Assembly (NCBI RefSeq): GCF_003050835.1
Contig: NZ_QAOJ01000001.1
Coordinates: 682,001 to 746,000 of the forward strand
Origin: Pseudomonas sp. GV071
GTDB lineage: Bacteria; Pseudomonadota; Gammaproteobacteria; Pseudomonadales; Pseudomonadaceae
Length of the DNA: 64,000 nt
Direction: 5' to 3'
Positions 1-8,162 of the stretch are shown piece by piece. Within the stretch, counting starts at the first letter, position 1. Each line of letters begins with the position of its first letter. The notes under the pieces are model-generated. The model saw only the letters and a list, made by a program, of their open reading frames with translations. It ran no database searches and had not been told where the DNA came from. Both the position numbers and the translations under genes were made by a program.

Positions 1-1
1 T

Positions 2-886
2 TTGCTCACCCTGGGCTTTTTCTCGATTGTTGCCGCTGGTGTCTGGCTGGCCTGGCAAGGCTTCGACGCGCCGCCGCCGGTATTCCCGGCGGAACCTGAG
101 CAGACCGGCCTGGCGGGTTTTTCCGCGGCGATGATTTTTGTCTTTCTGGCCTTTGGCGGCTGGAGCGATGCGGCCACGCTGTCGGCGGAAGTGCGCGATG
201 GGCGGCGTGGCATGTTTATCGCCATGCTCGGCGCCCTGGGCTTGTTGCTGGCCATTTATCTGGCGCTGAACTGGGCGTTTATCCGCGGCTTGGGCTTCGA
301 CGGTCTGGCGGCCAGCGCGGCGCCGGCGGTGGAATTGCTGTCGCGGGCGTTTGGCTCGTTCGGGGTGCTGATCATTCTGCTGGTGGTGGCGGTATCGGCC
401 GTGGCGACGATCAATTCAACCCTGATGGTCGGCGCGCGCACCACCTATGCCGCGGCCCGCGATGTACCGCTGTTGCACCGCCTCGGGCAGTGGGACGACA
501 GCCGCGGCGTACCGCGCCGGGCACTGCTGGCCGAGGGTGGCGTGGCCTTGCTGTTGGTGCTGTTCGGCAGCCTGGCCAACAGCGGTTTTAACGCCATGGT
601 CGAGTACATGACCCCGGTCTATTGGTTCTTTCTGGCCCTGAGCAGCCTGGCGTTGATTCGCTTGCGCCGCCTGCACCCGGACGTGCCACGGCCGGTGCGC
701 GTGCCGCTGTACCCCTGGTTGCCGCTGCTGTTTTTCGCCCTGTGCCTGTACATGCTGTGGTCGAGCCTGGCCTATGTCGGCTATGGCGCGTTGCTTGGCG
801 TGGCGGTGCTGGCCTTGGGCGCGGTGCTGCAGCTGCTGTTGAGTTGGCGCAGTAGCAGCGCCGTTGCCGTGGAGGTAAGCCCATGA
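2..886 (+). CDS. APC-superfamily amino acid/polyamine permease, C-terminal part
   Basis: The reading frame is open from the first bases of the window, so the true start lies upstream; about 294 residues of the C-terminal part remain. The translation is mostly hydrophobic, with roughly seven to eight membrane segments. It contains a sequence typical of APC permeases, a short helix followed by FLAFGGWSD and later INSTLMVGARTTYAAARD, which in this family lies in a mid-protein helix and cytoplasmic loop. It would be an inner-membrane importer or exchanger of amino acids or amines; the substrate cannot be read from the sequence. It overlaps the next gene by 4 bases (ATGA), which suggests co-transcription. 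Family call firm, substrate unknown. Confidence 0.85.
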   Translation: MLTLGFFSIVAAGVWLAWQGFDAPPPVFPAEPEQTGLAGFSAAMIFVFLAFGGWSDAATLSAEVRDGRRGMFIAMLGALGLLLAIYLALNWAFIRGLGFDGLAASAAPAVELLSRAFGSFGVLIILLVVAVSAVATINSTLMVGARTTYAAARDVPLLHRLGQWDDSRGVPRRALLAEGGVALLLVLFGSLANSGFNAMVEYMTPVYWFFLALSSLALIRLRRLHPDVPRPVRVPLYPWLPLLFFALCLYMLWSSLAYVGYGALLGVAVLALGAVLQLLLSWRSSSAVAVEVSP

Positions 887-1344
887 GGCGTTCCGACAAA
901 CTGGCGGCCGCCGCCCTGGTGGTGATTTTGGGCGGTGCTGCGGGTGTGCTGCACAGCTATGCCAGCAGTCCCACCCACCAGGTTGTGCATGAGCACACCC
1001 TGCAGCGCACCGAGCTGTACTTCGGCGCCATCGACACGGCGCAGTGGCAGCAGTTTTTAGCCGAGCAAGTGACGCCACGGTTTCCCGATGGTTTGAGCTG
1101 GTACGACGTCAACGGCCAATGGCGTGGGCCCAGTGGCCAGCCGGAAAAACTGCCGTCGCGGATTGTGCTGCTGATTCACGCCGACAACCCCGGCAACCGC
1201 CAGGCGTTGGCGGATATCGGTCGGTTGTTCAAGCAGCGGTTTGGCTTGGCCGTGTTGCAGGTAAGCAGCGTGGTACAGGCCAGCGATCCGGATTGGACCG
1301 AGGAGCGGGTTGAGGGGAATCAGCAACTGACCCCGACGCCCTAG
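883..1344 (+). CDS. DUF3574 protein, membrane-anchored or exported
   Basis: This 153-residue protein has an N-terminal hydrophobic segment (residues about 7-25) without an obvious lipobox, followed by a DUF3574-type domain. Recognisable blocks are RTELYFG (about 45), TPRFPDGLSWYDVNGQWR (about 62-80) and an E-containing block before a beta strand and helix. The biochemical function of DUF3574 is unknown. The start overlaps the permease stop (ATGA). A paralogue with the same blocks lies on the other strand at 2233-2694, so two members flank speE. The region 1345-1384 between this gene and speE is a short convergent gap in which I see no clear terminator. Confidence 0.85.
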   Translation: MRRSDKLAAAALVVILGGAAGVLHSYASSPTHQVVHEHTLQRTELYFGAIDTAQWQQFLAEQVTPRFPDGLSWYDVNGQWRGPSGQPEKLPSRIVLLIHADNPGNRQALADIGRLFKQRFGLAVLQVSSVVQASDPDWTEERVEGNQQLTPTP

Positions 1345-1384
1345 AAGGCAAACCTCAATCCCGTAGGATCGTGGGTGGGCGGAG

Positions 1385-2233
1385 TTAGGGGTTGATCAAT
1401 TCCAGCATGTACTGCGGCAACGCAAACGCTGCCTGGTGAATTTCGGCGTTGTAGTAGCGGGTACGCAAGCCACTGTCCTTGAAGCGCTGTTGCAGCGTGG
1501 CCAGTTCCGTCTGCCGGGCTTTGGCGCTGTTGCTGGCCCAACCAAAACTCATGCTGCCACCGATATAGGTCGGCACCGCTGCATGGAAAAACCCCCAGTC
1601 GCTGAAGGTCGCCGCCAGGCGTTGCGCGGTGTCGGTCAGCTCTAAGGGTTGCAGAAACGGCACGCCATTCTGGGTGGCGAGCACACCATCGGCGTTCAGA
1701 CAGCGCTGGCAGTTGCGGTAGAACTCGCGGCTGAACAAGCTGGCAGCCGGGCCGATAGGGTCGGTGGAGTCGCTGATGATCAGGTCGAAACGCTCGGCAC
1801 TGTTAGCGACGAAATCCAGGCCATCGGCGATCACCAGGCGCACCCTTGGATCGTCCAGGGCGCCGGCCGAATGCAGCGGCAAATGGGTGCGGCACAGCTC
1901 GATCACCGAGGCGTCGATCTCCACCGCAACAATCTCCTCGATACCGGCATGGCGCACGATCTCGCGCAGAATGCCGCCATCGCCGACGCCAATCACCAAC
2001 ACCCGACGCACCGCCCCATGGGCCAGAATCGGCACATGGGCGAGCATCTCGTGGTAGATAAATTCATCCGCTTCGGTGGTCTGCACCACGCCATCCAGGG
2101 CCATCACGCGGCCGAGCAGGGCGTTGCGAAAAATCACCAGGTGCTGCTGATCGGTGTGCCCTTCATAGAGCAATTCGTCTATCTGCACACGCTGGCCGTA
2201 ACCGGCGTACAGGGTTTCCTGATAGTCGCTCAT
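1385..2233 (-). CDS. speE: Spermidine synthase (polyamine aminopropyltransferase)
   Basis: Transfers an aminopropyl group from decarboxylated S-adenosylmethionine to putrescine in the cytoplasm. The 282-residue length fits the bacterial SpeE family. Seen directly: the N-terminal beta domain with LVIFRNALLGRVMALDGVVQ, the nucleotide-binding glycine loop GVGDGG (residues 82-87), the acidic VEID end of the next strand (about 104-107), and the active-site loop DSTDPIGPA with D155 and D158. The start codon overlaps the stop of the upstream DUF3574 lipoprotein gene (TGATG), so the two are probably co-translated. Pseudomonads often carry more than one aminopropyltransferase gene, so the exact product amine is not certain. 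Confidence 0.92.
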   Translation of the reverse strand: MSDYQETLYAGYGQRVQIDELLYEGHTDQQHLVIFRNALLGRVMALDGVVQTTEADEFIYHEMLAHVPILAHGAVRRVLVIGVGDGGILREIVRHAGIEEIVAVEIDASVIELCRTHLPLHSAGALDDPRVRLVIADGLDFVANSAERFDLIISDSTDPIGPAASLFSREFYRNCQRCLNADGVLATQNGVPFLQPLELTDTAQRLAATFSDWGFFHAAVPTYIGGSMSFGWASNSAKARQTELATLQQRFKDSGLRTRYYNAEIHQAAFALPQYMLELINP

Positions 2234-2694
2234 CAGAACGACACATCTGCCGGTTGCGACAGGCGCAGTACGGAAAGGTCGCCAGTGATGCGTTTGTAGG
2301 CCAGGCGAATGGCTTCGATGTTGGCGTTGTTCTGCGCGCTGTCTTCATGCAGCACCACGATCACTTTGGTGGCCAGGCGTTCCGGCTGCGTGGCGCCGTG
2401 GTCGCGCCACTGGCCGTAGGCGTCAAAGGCGGTAAAGCCGTCGGGGAAACGCGCGGTCACTTCCTGGTCGAGAAACTCGCGCCAGCGGGCCGGGCTTACG
2501 CTGCCAGGGCCGCCATCGATCAAGCCCACGGAGAAGTACAGCTCGGTGCGCACCCACTTGGCTTGCGCCGGGCGGCTGGCGTCGCCTTGCAGGGTGGAGC
2601 TGGCCGGGTTGGTGGTGTGCACCGACGCGGCAGGTTGCGCCGTGCAACCAACAAGGGCCAGAACCAGGGCGGGCAACAACAGGCGAGGCAACAT
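2233..2694 (-). CDS. DUF3574 lipoprotein
   Basis: About 153 residues. I start it at 2694, where the protein begins MLPRLLLPALVLALVGCTAQ: a short signal peptide ending in the lipobox LVGC, preceded by AGGA a few bases upstream. An in-frame ATG at 2730 would add 12 residues that do not look like a signal peptide. After the lipidated cysteine the DUF3574 blocks RTELYFSVG, ARFPDGFTAFDAYGQWR and the following strand/helix region match its paralogue at 883-1344. Probably a periplasm-facing lipoprotein of unknown function, in one transcript with speE. Confidence 0.85.
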   Translation of the reverse strand: MLPRLLLPALVLALVGCTAQPAASVHTTNPASSTLQGDASRPAQAKWVRTELYFSVGLIDGGPGSVSPARWREFLDQEVTARFPDGFTAFDAYGQWRDHGATQPERLATKVIVVLHEDSAQNNANIEAIRLAYKRITGDLSVLRLSQPADVSF

Positions 2695-2852
2695 GGCAGT
2701 GTCCTGAAAATAGCAAAAAGGGACCGGCACTATAGAAGCGCCTTTTAATTTCCTAAAAGACCTAAAAATTAGATTGTTAGCTGTTTATCGAATAAGCGCC
2801 GACGCGAGAAAACAGCCCTGAGCGGCGCCGGTCAGCGCCGCTCAAAGGGCGC
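2695..2852. promoter_or_regulatory. AT-rich promoter region and terminator between the DUF3574/speE unit and the rhodanese unit
   Basis: The part from about 2735 to 2795 is much richer in A and T than the surrounding genes and lies just upstream of the minus-strand DUF3574-speE pair, so it probably holds its promoter. It contains GGCGCTTATTC on the minus strand (2790-2800), an 11-base word that recurs in the gap at 30802-30812. Confidence 0.45.
2820..2843 (-). terminator. Stem-loop after the rhodanese gene
   Basis: A perfect 9-bp GC-rich inverted repeat (2820-2828 with 2835-2843) with a 6-base loop sits 9 bases after the stop of the four-domain rhodanese gene. On the minus strand it is followed by GGGCTGTTTTCTC, a weak T run, so it is a plausible intrinsic terminator. 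Confidence 0.6.
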
Positions 2853-4436
2853 TCAGATCACGTAAAAACCATGGGTGCCGTCGCGGCCCAATTGCGCCAC
2901 CAGGCCATATTCCCAATCGAGGTAACCCTGCATGGCGGCCACCGGGTTGTCGGTGCCTTCATAGGGGCGGCGGTAGCGGTCGATGCGCGGCGAAGCGAGG
3001 TGCGTTTCACCCTGTTCCAAAGGCAGGCCGGCGGCAATCCAGGCGGCGGTGCCACCTTCCAGCAGATACACCGGCACCTGGGTCAAGGCCTGTAAATCGG
3101 TCACGGCAAAACGCGCGAGCAGGCTGCTGCCGCAGGTGAGGACATAACGCTTTGCCACTGGCAGTTGCTCCAGTGCTTCGCGCAGGTTGGCCCGTAGCAG
3201 CCAATGGGCACCGGGGATATGGCGTTTGACGTAGTTGGCGCTGGTGGTGAAATCCAGCACCAGGGTGCCGGGCGTCTGTTGCCAGTCGAGCAGGGTGTGC
3301 ACGCTGATCCCGGGAACCTGCGCTTGCTCGGGCAATGGCGCTTGCCAGGCCCCGGTGGCGCTGAACCGCTCCGCCGGTTGCGGCGCCAGCACCCAGGTTT
3401 CCCAGCCCATTTGGGCCAGCCAGGAAGCGCTCATCTGTGCGCGTACGCCTTCACTGTCCACCAGCACCAGACGCGCCCCGCGCACGCTGGCGACGTGGTC
3501 GGTTTCCTGCACCAACTGGCCGCCTTCCACCCAACGTGCGCCGGGCAGGTGCCCAGCCTCATATTCGGCAGCGGTGCGTACATCGAACAGGTAGGTGCTG
3601 CGGCTGCTATCGGCCTGCCATTGCTGCAAGGTTTCCAGGCTGACCACGCCGACGCCGGCTTTTTCCGCCACCTGCTGCGCCGCTTCACGGGCGGCGCCGA
3701 GGTGGCTGGGCGGGGTCAGTTCGAAGCGACGGTTCTGCCCGTGCTCCAGGGTTTGCCCGGCCAGGGTCCAGCCGATGGTGCCGTTGCGCAGCGCCGCCAC
3801 CTTATTGGGAATGCCGGCATTCACCAGCGACTGGGTGCCGATGATGCTGCGGGTGCGCCCGGCGCAATTGACGATCACCTGGGTGGCGGGGTTCGGCGCC
3901 AACTCACGCACGCGCAGCAGCAGCTCGGCACCCGGCACGCTGATGGAACCGGGAATATTCATGGTCTGGTATTCGTCAAAACGCCGCGCATCGAGCACCA
4001 CCACATCGGCCTTGGCGGTCAGCAGCGCCTGTACCTCTTCCGCCGCCAGGGACGGGGTATGGCGCTGGCTTTCCACCAATTCGCCAAAGGCTTTGCTGGG
4101 CACATTGACGTCCTGGAACAGCTCGCCTCCGGCCGCCTGCCAGCCCTGCAAACCACCGGTCAGCAAGGCCACATCGGTGTAACCCAACTCGCGCAAACGC
4201 TCGACAGCGCGTTCGGCCAGGCCTTCGCCATTGTCGTAAACGGTGACCGGCGTATGGCGGTGCGGTACGCGGGCATACACCTCCAGCTCCAGTTTCGACA
4301 ACGGCAGGTTGGCGGCAAACAGCGGGTGGGCTTCGGCAAATGGCGCTTCTTCGCGCACGTCCAGCAAGGCCAGTTCTTCACGGGCGAGCAGGGCGGTACG
4401 CAGGTCGGCATAACTACGGCGGGGGAAATCACTCAT
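2853..4436 (-). CDS. Four-domain rhodanese-type sulfurtransferase
   Basis: A 527-residue cytoplasmic protein built from four rhodanese-like domains (about 1-105, 120-230, 262-355 and 375-475). The active-site positions alternate: domain 1 has Asp (VTVYDNGEG, D68), domain 2 has the catalytic loop CAGRTR starting at C191, domain 3 has Asp (LVDSEG, D327), and domain 4 has CGSSLLA starting at C435. So two domains look catalytic and two look structural. It would move sulfane sulfur from persulfide or thiosulfate-like donors. Its start overlaps the thiol-dioxygenase stop by 4 bases (ATGA), and the same gene pair is known in P. aeruginosa (PA2602-PA2603), pointing to shared handling of thiol-derived sulfur. 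Confidence 0.9.
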   Translation of the reverse strand: MSDFPRRSYADLRTALLAREELALLDVREEAPFAEAHPLFAANLPLSKLELEVYARVPHRHTPVTVYDNGEGLAERAVERLRELGYTDVALLTGGLQGWQAAGGELFQDVNVPSKAFGELVESQRHTPSLAAEEVQALLTAKADVVVLDARRFDEYQTMNIPGSISVPGAELLLRVRELAPNPATQVIVNCAGRTRSIIGTQSLVNAGIPNKVAALRNGTIGWTLAGQTLEHGQNRRFELTPPSHLGAAREAAQQVAEKAGVGVVSLETLQQWQADSSRSTYLFDVRTAAEYEAGHLPGARWVEGGQLVQETDHVASVRGARLVLVDSEGVRAQMSASWLAQMGWETWVLAPQPAERFSATGAWQAPLPEQAQVPGISVHTLLDWQQTPGTLVLDFTTSANYVKRHIPGAHWLLRANLREALEQLPVAKRYVLTCGSSLLARFAVTDLQALTQVPVYLLEGGTAAWIAAGLPLEQGETHLASPRIDRYRRPYEGTDNPVAAMQGYLDWEYGLVAQLGRDGTHGFYVI

Positions 4437-5041
4437 GGCGCGGGGTTCTCTTTCGACAGGTCCCAGATATTGGGCAAGTGGGCGTTGGAATAACCGGAGA
4501 TAAAGGCCTTTTCAGTGCCGTCGGCCAGGTACACCGCGCGCTGGACCGCGCCAATGTTGCCGCCGTAGACATGGATGCTGATCGAGGTGCGGTCGTCGAA
4601 GGCATTGCGCACCTGGTGGATGTCACCAATGCGCGGTGACACCGCTTCCACCTGGCCCGGCAGCAAACGCTGCGGTGCGCCAAGGGCGTGCAGGGCGCCG
4701 CTGCTGTCGCGCTGAAAGGCCTGGGCATCTTCGGCGCCACGCAACATGCCGATCAGGCCCCATACCCGGTGGTCATGCACCGGTGTCGCCTGGCCCGGGC
4801 CCCAGACAAAACTGACCACGCTGAAGCGTTGCGCAGAGTCGACGTGCAGCACGTATTGTTGGTAGCGCTCGGGGCTGGGTTGGGCGAACTCGGCGGGCAG
4901 CCAGTCGTCGTGGCTGACCAGCTCGCTCAGCAGTTGTGCGCCGCGCTCCAGTACTTGTGGTTCCTGCGCTTGGGTTTGCAGCAGCTCGGCCAGAGCGCCG
5001 ATAAAGCCGCGCAAGCGTGCGGGGTTGCTAATGTGTGCCAT
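4433..5041 (-). CDS. 3-mercaptopropionate dioxygenase (thiol dioxygenase, cysteine dioxygenase family)
   Basis: A cupin-fold non-haem iron enzyme that adds O2 to a thiol to give a sulfinate. I start it at 5041 because GGAGGG lies 4 bases upstream of that ATG; an ATG 12 bases earlier overlaps the ribosome-binding site. The 202-residue protein has the iron ligands H89 and H91 (PVHDHRVWG) and H142, the Ser-His-Tyr triad S155/H157/Y159 (SISIHVYG) and R168. These positions match the P. aeruginosa 3-mercaptopropionate dioxygenase PA2602, as I remember that protein, better than mammalian cysteine dioxygenase. Cysteine could be a secondary substrate. It is divergent from its likely LysR regulator and overlaps the rhodanese gene. 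Confidence 0.9.
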   Translation of the reverse strand: MAHISNPARLRGFIGALAELLQTQAQEPQVLERGAQLLSELVSHDDWLPAEFAQPSPERYQQYVLHVDSAQRFSVVSFVWGPGQATPVHDHRVWGLIGMLRGAEDAQAFQRDSSGALHALGAPQRLLPGQVEAVSPRIGDIHQVRNAFDDRTSISIHVYGGNIGAVQRAVYLADGTEKAFISGYSNAHLPNIWDLSKENPAP

Positions 5042-5137
5042 GGTTCCCTCCATTTGGTGATGTTGCTGTACACCCTGGAGGCGAAAGGTATTATTCTTAT
5101 CTGGTATTTTTCCACTACTTTATTATGTGAAAAAAGA
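5042..5137. promoter_or_regulatory. Divergent promoter region between the thiol dioxygenase and its LysR regulator
   Basis: A 96-bp gap between head-to-head genes. It turns AT-rich from 5090 to 5130, with runs such as TATTATTCTTATC and TATTTTTCC that could hold both promoters and LysR T-N11-A boxes. No single operator can be fixed by eye. Confidence 0.5.
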
Positions 5138-6028
5138 ATGAAGATAGACGATATCGATGCATTCGTAGCGGTCATCCGTTGTCAGTCCATCAGCCAGGCC
5201 GCCGAAACCCTGCAACTGACCCAGCCGGCGATCACCCGGCGGGTGCAGAACTTCGAAGACGACCTGGGCGCCAACCTTCTGGACCGCAACACCAAACCCC
5301 TCAAGCCGACGTCGCTGGGCATGCGCGTGTACGAGCAGTGCCTCAACGTGCAGCGCGAAATGGGCGCCTTGCGTGAACTGGTGCTGAGCGACTCGGCGCC
5401 CACCGGCACCTTGCGCCTGGGCGTGCCGCAGACCATTGGCGATGTGGTGTTGCTGGATGCCCTCAGCCAACTGAAAACCCTCTACCCGGAACTGCAGGCG
5501 CAGGTCTCCACCGGGTGGGGCAGCCACCTGCTGGGCAAGATCGAGAACGGCGAATTGGATGCCGTGGCGGCGTTGTTTCCGGCGGGCAAGGTGTTCCCCG
5601 AAGGCATGGTCGGGCGCTCGCTGGCGCGGATGAATCTGGTGGTGGTGGCGGCCAAGGGCGAGGTGCGTAAACGCAGTTACAAGCTGGCCGATTGTTACCA
5701 GCGTGGCTGGGTGTTGAACCCGGATGGCTGTGGTTTTCGGGCCGGGTTGCAGCGCGCGCTGAGTGCGGAGGGGTTGTCGCTAAAGGTCAATCTGGAGACC
5801 TTTGGTACCGAGCTGCAGTTGGGGTTGATTGCCAATGGCTTGGGGTATGGTTTGGTGCCATTGCCGTTGTTGGAGAACAGTAGCCACCGGCAGCGGTTGG
5901 AGATTGTGCCGGTGAGTGATTTCAAGCCGGTGATTGATTTGTGGTTGGTGCATCCGCGGTTTTTGGGGAATTTGCAGGTGCCGGTTAGTGAGTTTGGGGA
6001 GATGGTGGCGCAGCGGGTGGGGGCGTAG
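5138..6028 (+). CDS. LysR-family transcriptional regulator, CysB-like N-terminus
   Basis: 296 residues from the ATG at 5138; the frame stays open further upstream, but that part runs through the opposite gene and has no LysR homology. Residues 1-60 form the winged helix-turn-helix (MKIDDIDAFVAVIRCQSISQ, then AAETLQLTQPAITRRVQNFE), followed by the linker helix and a periplasmic-binding-like effector domain (about 90-290). It is divergent from the thiol dioxygenase, the same arrangement as PA2601/PA2602, so it most likely controls that operon in response to a thiol or sulfur signal. The co-inducer is not known from the sequence. Confidence 0.88.
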   Translation: MKIDDIDAFVAVIRCQSISQAAETLQLTQPAITRRVQNFEDDLGANLLDRNTKPLKPTSLGMRVYEQCLNVQREMGALRELVLSDSAPTGTLRLGVPQTIGDVVLLDALSQLKTLYPELQAQVSTGWGSHLLGKIENGELDAVAALFPAGKVFPEGMVGRSLARMNLVVVAAKGEVRKRSYKLADCYQRGWVLNPDGCGFRAGLQRALSAEGLSLKVNLETFGTELQLGLIANGLGYGLVPLPLLENSSHRQRLEIVPVSDFKPVIDLWLVHPRFLGNLQVPVSEFGEMVAQRVGA

Positions 6029-6058
6029 GGCGAATATCCGCGCTAGCGGATATCCGCC
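6029..6058 (+). terminator. Stem-loop directly after the LysR stop codon
   Basis: GGCGAATATCCGC (6029-6041) pairs with GCGGATATCCGCC (6046-6058) with one mismatch around a 4-base loop, starting at the base after the TAG stop. There is no T run, so it is either a rho-assisted terminator or a 3' stabilising hairpin. Confidence 0.5.
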
Positions 6059-6059
6059 G

Positions 6060-6415
6060 TTTCGGTGATTGCATTCATTTCCGCGTTTGCTGGGCGATCT
6101 GTTTCGCGCCTTACGCGCGACCTACTTTTCCAGTCGCGGCAAAGTAGGCAAAACGCTTGCCCCCACCTCGGGTCTTCGCTGCGCTACGACTTCCCTCACT
6201 CCATCGTTGCTCCGGGGGCCGACTAGGCGTCCCCGTCATAACAGGCCATCCATGGCCCGATGCTCCTTTCGCGGCTCCTGCCGCTCAACCCCCTGCGCAA
6301 CGATTCCGTTCGGCCTTCGCCCAAGGGGCGGGTAGATCAAGAGCAGGATCACAGGCCAGATCACAAGCCAGATCAACAACTCGATCCCCTGTAGGAGCGG
6401 CTTCAGCCGCGATCC
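6060..6415 (+). repeat. Dispersed intergenic repeat, copy A, ending in a REP unit
   Basis: This element is shared with 13285-13676 and 26118-26494. Conserved blocks in order are TTTCGCGCCTTACGCGCGA, a hairpin with loop CAGTCG (stem 6121-6128 with 6141-6148, CCTACTTT/AAAGTAGG), CCCCCACCT, CTTCGCTGCGCT, a block ending in CATCCATGGCCC, CTTTCGCGGCTCCTGCCGCT, CAAGGGGCGGGTAGATCA, and finally a REP (6388-6413). Short open frames run through it but share no codon-level conservation between copies, so I treat it as non-coding. It fills most of the 578-bp gap 6029-6606. Confidence 0.75.
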
Positions 6416-6424
6416 CTGGAAACG

Positions 6425-6606
6425 TTGGTCTCGCATATCTATCGTGATTAAATATTACTGATGCGCATAACGTAATCTACGATAAATGCGCAAAATACAT
6501 ATTAGCTTAGAATCAAAACGAATTTCACGACGGTTTCTTATGTAGTTAGCATGGCTTTGCTGTGGGCTGTTGTTGGGCTCCGTTTGCTGACTTTTAGGGA
6601 GATGTC
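6425..6606 (+). promoter_or_regulatory. AT-rich leader of the ABC/dehydrogenase/aldolase operon
   Basis: The last 180 bp before the operon are clearly AT-rich, with stretches such as GATTAAATATTACTGATG and AAATACATATTAGC. Translation starts at 6607 behind TAGGGAGATGTC. It is a promoter region by position and composition; no specific sigma or CysB site can be assigned by eye. Confidence 0.45.
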
Positions 6607-7398
6607 ATGTCGCTGCGATCGCATGTTCGCTGGCCGTTCTGGCGCAATCTGGGGGCGCGGTTGGTGAGCCCGTTGCTGTTGTTGCTGCTGTGGGAGGCGG
6701 CGTCGCAGAGTGGCTTGCTGCCCGCGCGGATCATTGCGGCGCCGAGCGCCATTGGCGGTACGTTGTGGCAGTTGCTGGTGAGCGGCGAGTTGGCGGGGCA
6801 TTTGTGGGTGTCGTTGATTCGGGCGCTCAGTGGGCTGGCGATTGGCGTCAGTGTGGGTACTTCGCTGGCGTTGGTCGCAGGGTTGTCGCGCGGTGGTGAG
6901 TTGGCGATCGACTCGCCGATGCAGATGCTGCGGACCTTGCCGTTTCTGGCCATCGTGCCGTTGTTCATTTTGTGGTTCGGGGTCGGCGAGACGCCGAAGA
7001 TCGCGCTGATCGCCCTGGGCACCACCTTTCCTATTTATCTCACCTTGTTTGCCGGCATCCGTGGCCTCGATCCGAAGCTGATCGAGGCGGCCACGCTGTT
7101 TGGCCTCAACCGCCGCGAGCGGGTCTGGCACGTGATTCTGCCGGGGGCCTTGCCGTCGTTTTTTGTCGGGCTGCGCTATGCCTTTGGCATCAGTTGGCTG
7201 GGGCTGGTGGTGGTTGAGCAGATCAATGCCACGGCCGGTATCGGTTACCTGGTCAACGACGCCCGCGACTTTATGCGCACTGACGTCATCGTGATCTGCC
7301 TGCTGGTGTACAGCGTGCTGGGCCTGGGCATCGATGCCCTGGTGCGTGGGCTCGAGCGTTTCACCCTGGCCTGGCGGCCAGCGTTTATTGGGAGTTGA
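6607..7398 (+). CDS. ABC transporter permease, SsuC/TauC-like
   Basis: A 263-residue inner-membrane permease of the sulfonate/nitrate/taurine class, with about six membrane helices and the cytoplasmic EAA-type loop around residues 160-185 (EAATLFGLNRRERVWHVILPGALP), which contacts the ATPase. The GGAG-type ribosome site AGGGAGATGTC supports this start. It overlaps the ATPase gene by 4 bases and is the first gene of a seven-gene operon whose binding protein is at 11111-12073. The substrate is probably a small organosulfur or related anion, judged only from family and neighbours. Confidence 0.88.
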   Translation: MSLRSHVRWPFWRNLGARLVSPLLLLLLWEAASQSGLLPARIIAAPSAIGGTLWQLLVSGELAGHLWVSLIRALSGLAIGVSVGTSLALVAGLSRGGELAIDSPMQMLRTLPFLAIVPLFILWFGVGETPKIALIALGTTFPIYLTLFAGIRGLDPKLIEAATLFGLNRRERVWHVILPGALPSFFVGLRYAFGISWLGLVVVEQINATAGIGYLVNDARDFMRTDVIVICLLVYSVLGLGIDALVRGLERFTLAWRPAFIGS

Positions 7399-8162
7399 AC
7401 ATGCCTCGTGGTTCTTCGTTGGCGGCGGTGTCGGTGCGTCAGGCGGTTCGCCAGTTTGGTGGGCAGCGGATTCTCGATGGTCTGGACCTGGAAATCGGCG
7501 CCGGCCAGTTCGTTGCCTTGCTCGGCCGCAGTGGTTCGGGCAAGACCACTTTGCTGCGTGCGCTGGCCGGGCTGGACCGTATTGATGGCGGCCAGTTGCA
7601 GGTGCCGGAGGCCCGCGCGGCGGTGTTTCAGGAGCCGCGGTTGATGCCGTGGAAGCGCGCCTGGCGCAATGTCAGTTTGGGCCTGCGCGGTGCCAACCCC
7701 GAGGCGCGGGCGCAGGCGGCGATGGCCGAGGTGGGTTTGCAGCATCGCCTGTTGGCCTGGCCCGGCACCTTGTCCGGTGGTGAGGCGCAGCGGGTGGCGT
7801 TGGCGCGGGCGTTGGTGCGTGAGCCGAAGTTGCTGTTGCTCGACGAACCTTTCGCCGCGCTGGATGCCCTGACCCGCATTCGCATGCAGCAGTTGGTGCT
7901 GGAGCTGTGGCGCAAGCACGAGCCGGCGGTGTTGCTGGTTACCCATGACGTTGATGAAGCGGTGCTGCTGGCCGACCGCGTGCTGGTGTTGGACCAGGGG
8001 CGGATCGTCGAAGACCTGCATATCGCCCAGCCGCGCCCACGGGAAATCGCCACCCGCCGTTTGCAGGAGATCCGTCGCCATCTGCTCGGTTTGCTCGGTG
8101 TGGAAAGCACGCCGGAGCCAGCCCAAAGCCATTCCTTTTACCTGACCGGAACCCACCGATGA
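7395..8162 (+). CDS. ABC transporter ATP-binding protein, SsuB-like
   Basis: A 255-residue cytoplasmic ATPase energising the importer. Seen directly: Walker A GRSGSGKTTLL (about residues 44-54), Q-loop in AVFQEPRLMPWKRAWRN, signature LSGGEAQR (about 127-134), Walker B LLLLDEPFAALDA, and the switch histidine in LLVTHDVDEA. The Q-loop wording EPRLMPWKRAWRNV is typical of the SsuB/TauB group. It overlaps the permease upstream (ATGA) and the flavoenzyme downstream (ATGA), indicating tight translational coupling. Confidence 0.9.
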   Translation: MNMPRGSSLAAVSVRQAVRQFGGQRILDGLDLEIGAGQFVALLGRSGSGKTTLLRALAGLDRIDGGQLQVPEARAAVFQEPRLMPWKRAWRNVSLGLRGANPEARAQAAMAEVGLQHRLLAWPGTLSGGEAQRVALARALVREPKLLLLDEPFAALDALTRIRMQQLVLELWRKHEPAVLLVTHDVDEAVLLADRVLVLDQGRIVEDLHIAQPRPREIATRRLQEIRRHLLGLLGVESTPEPAQSHSFYLTGTHR

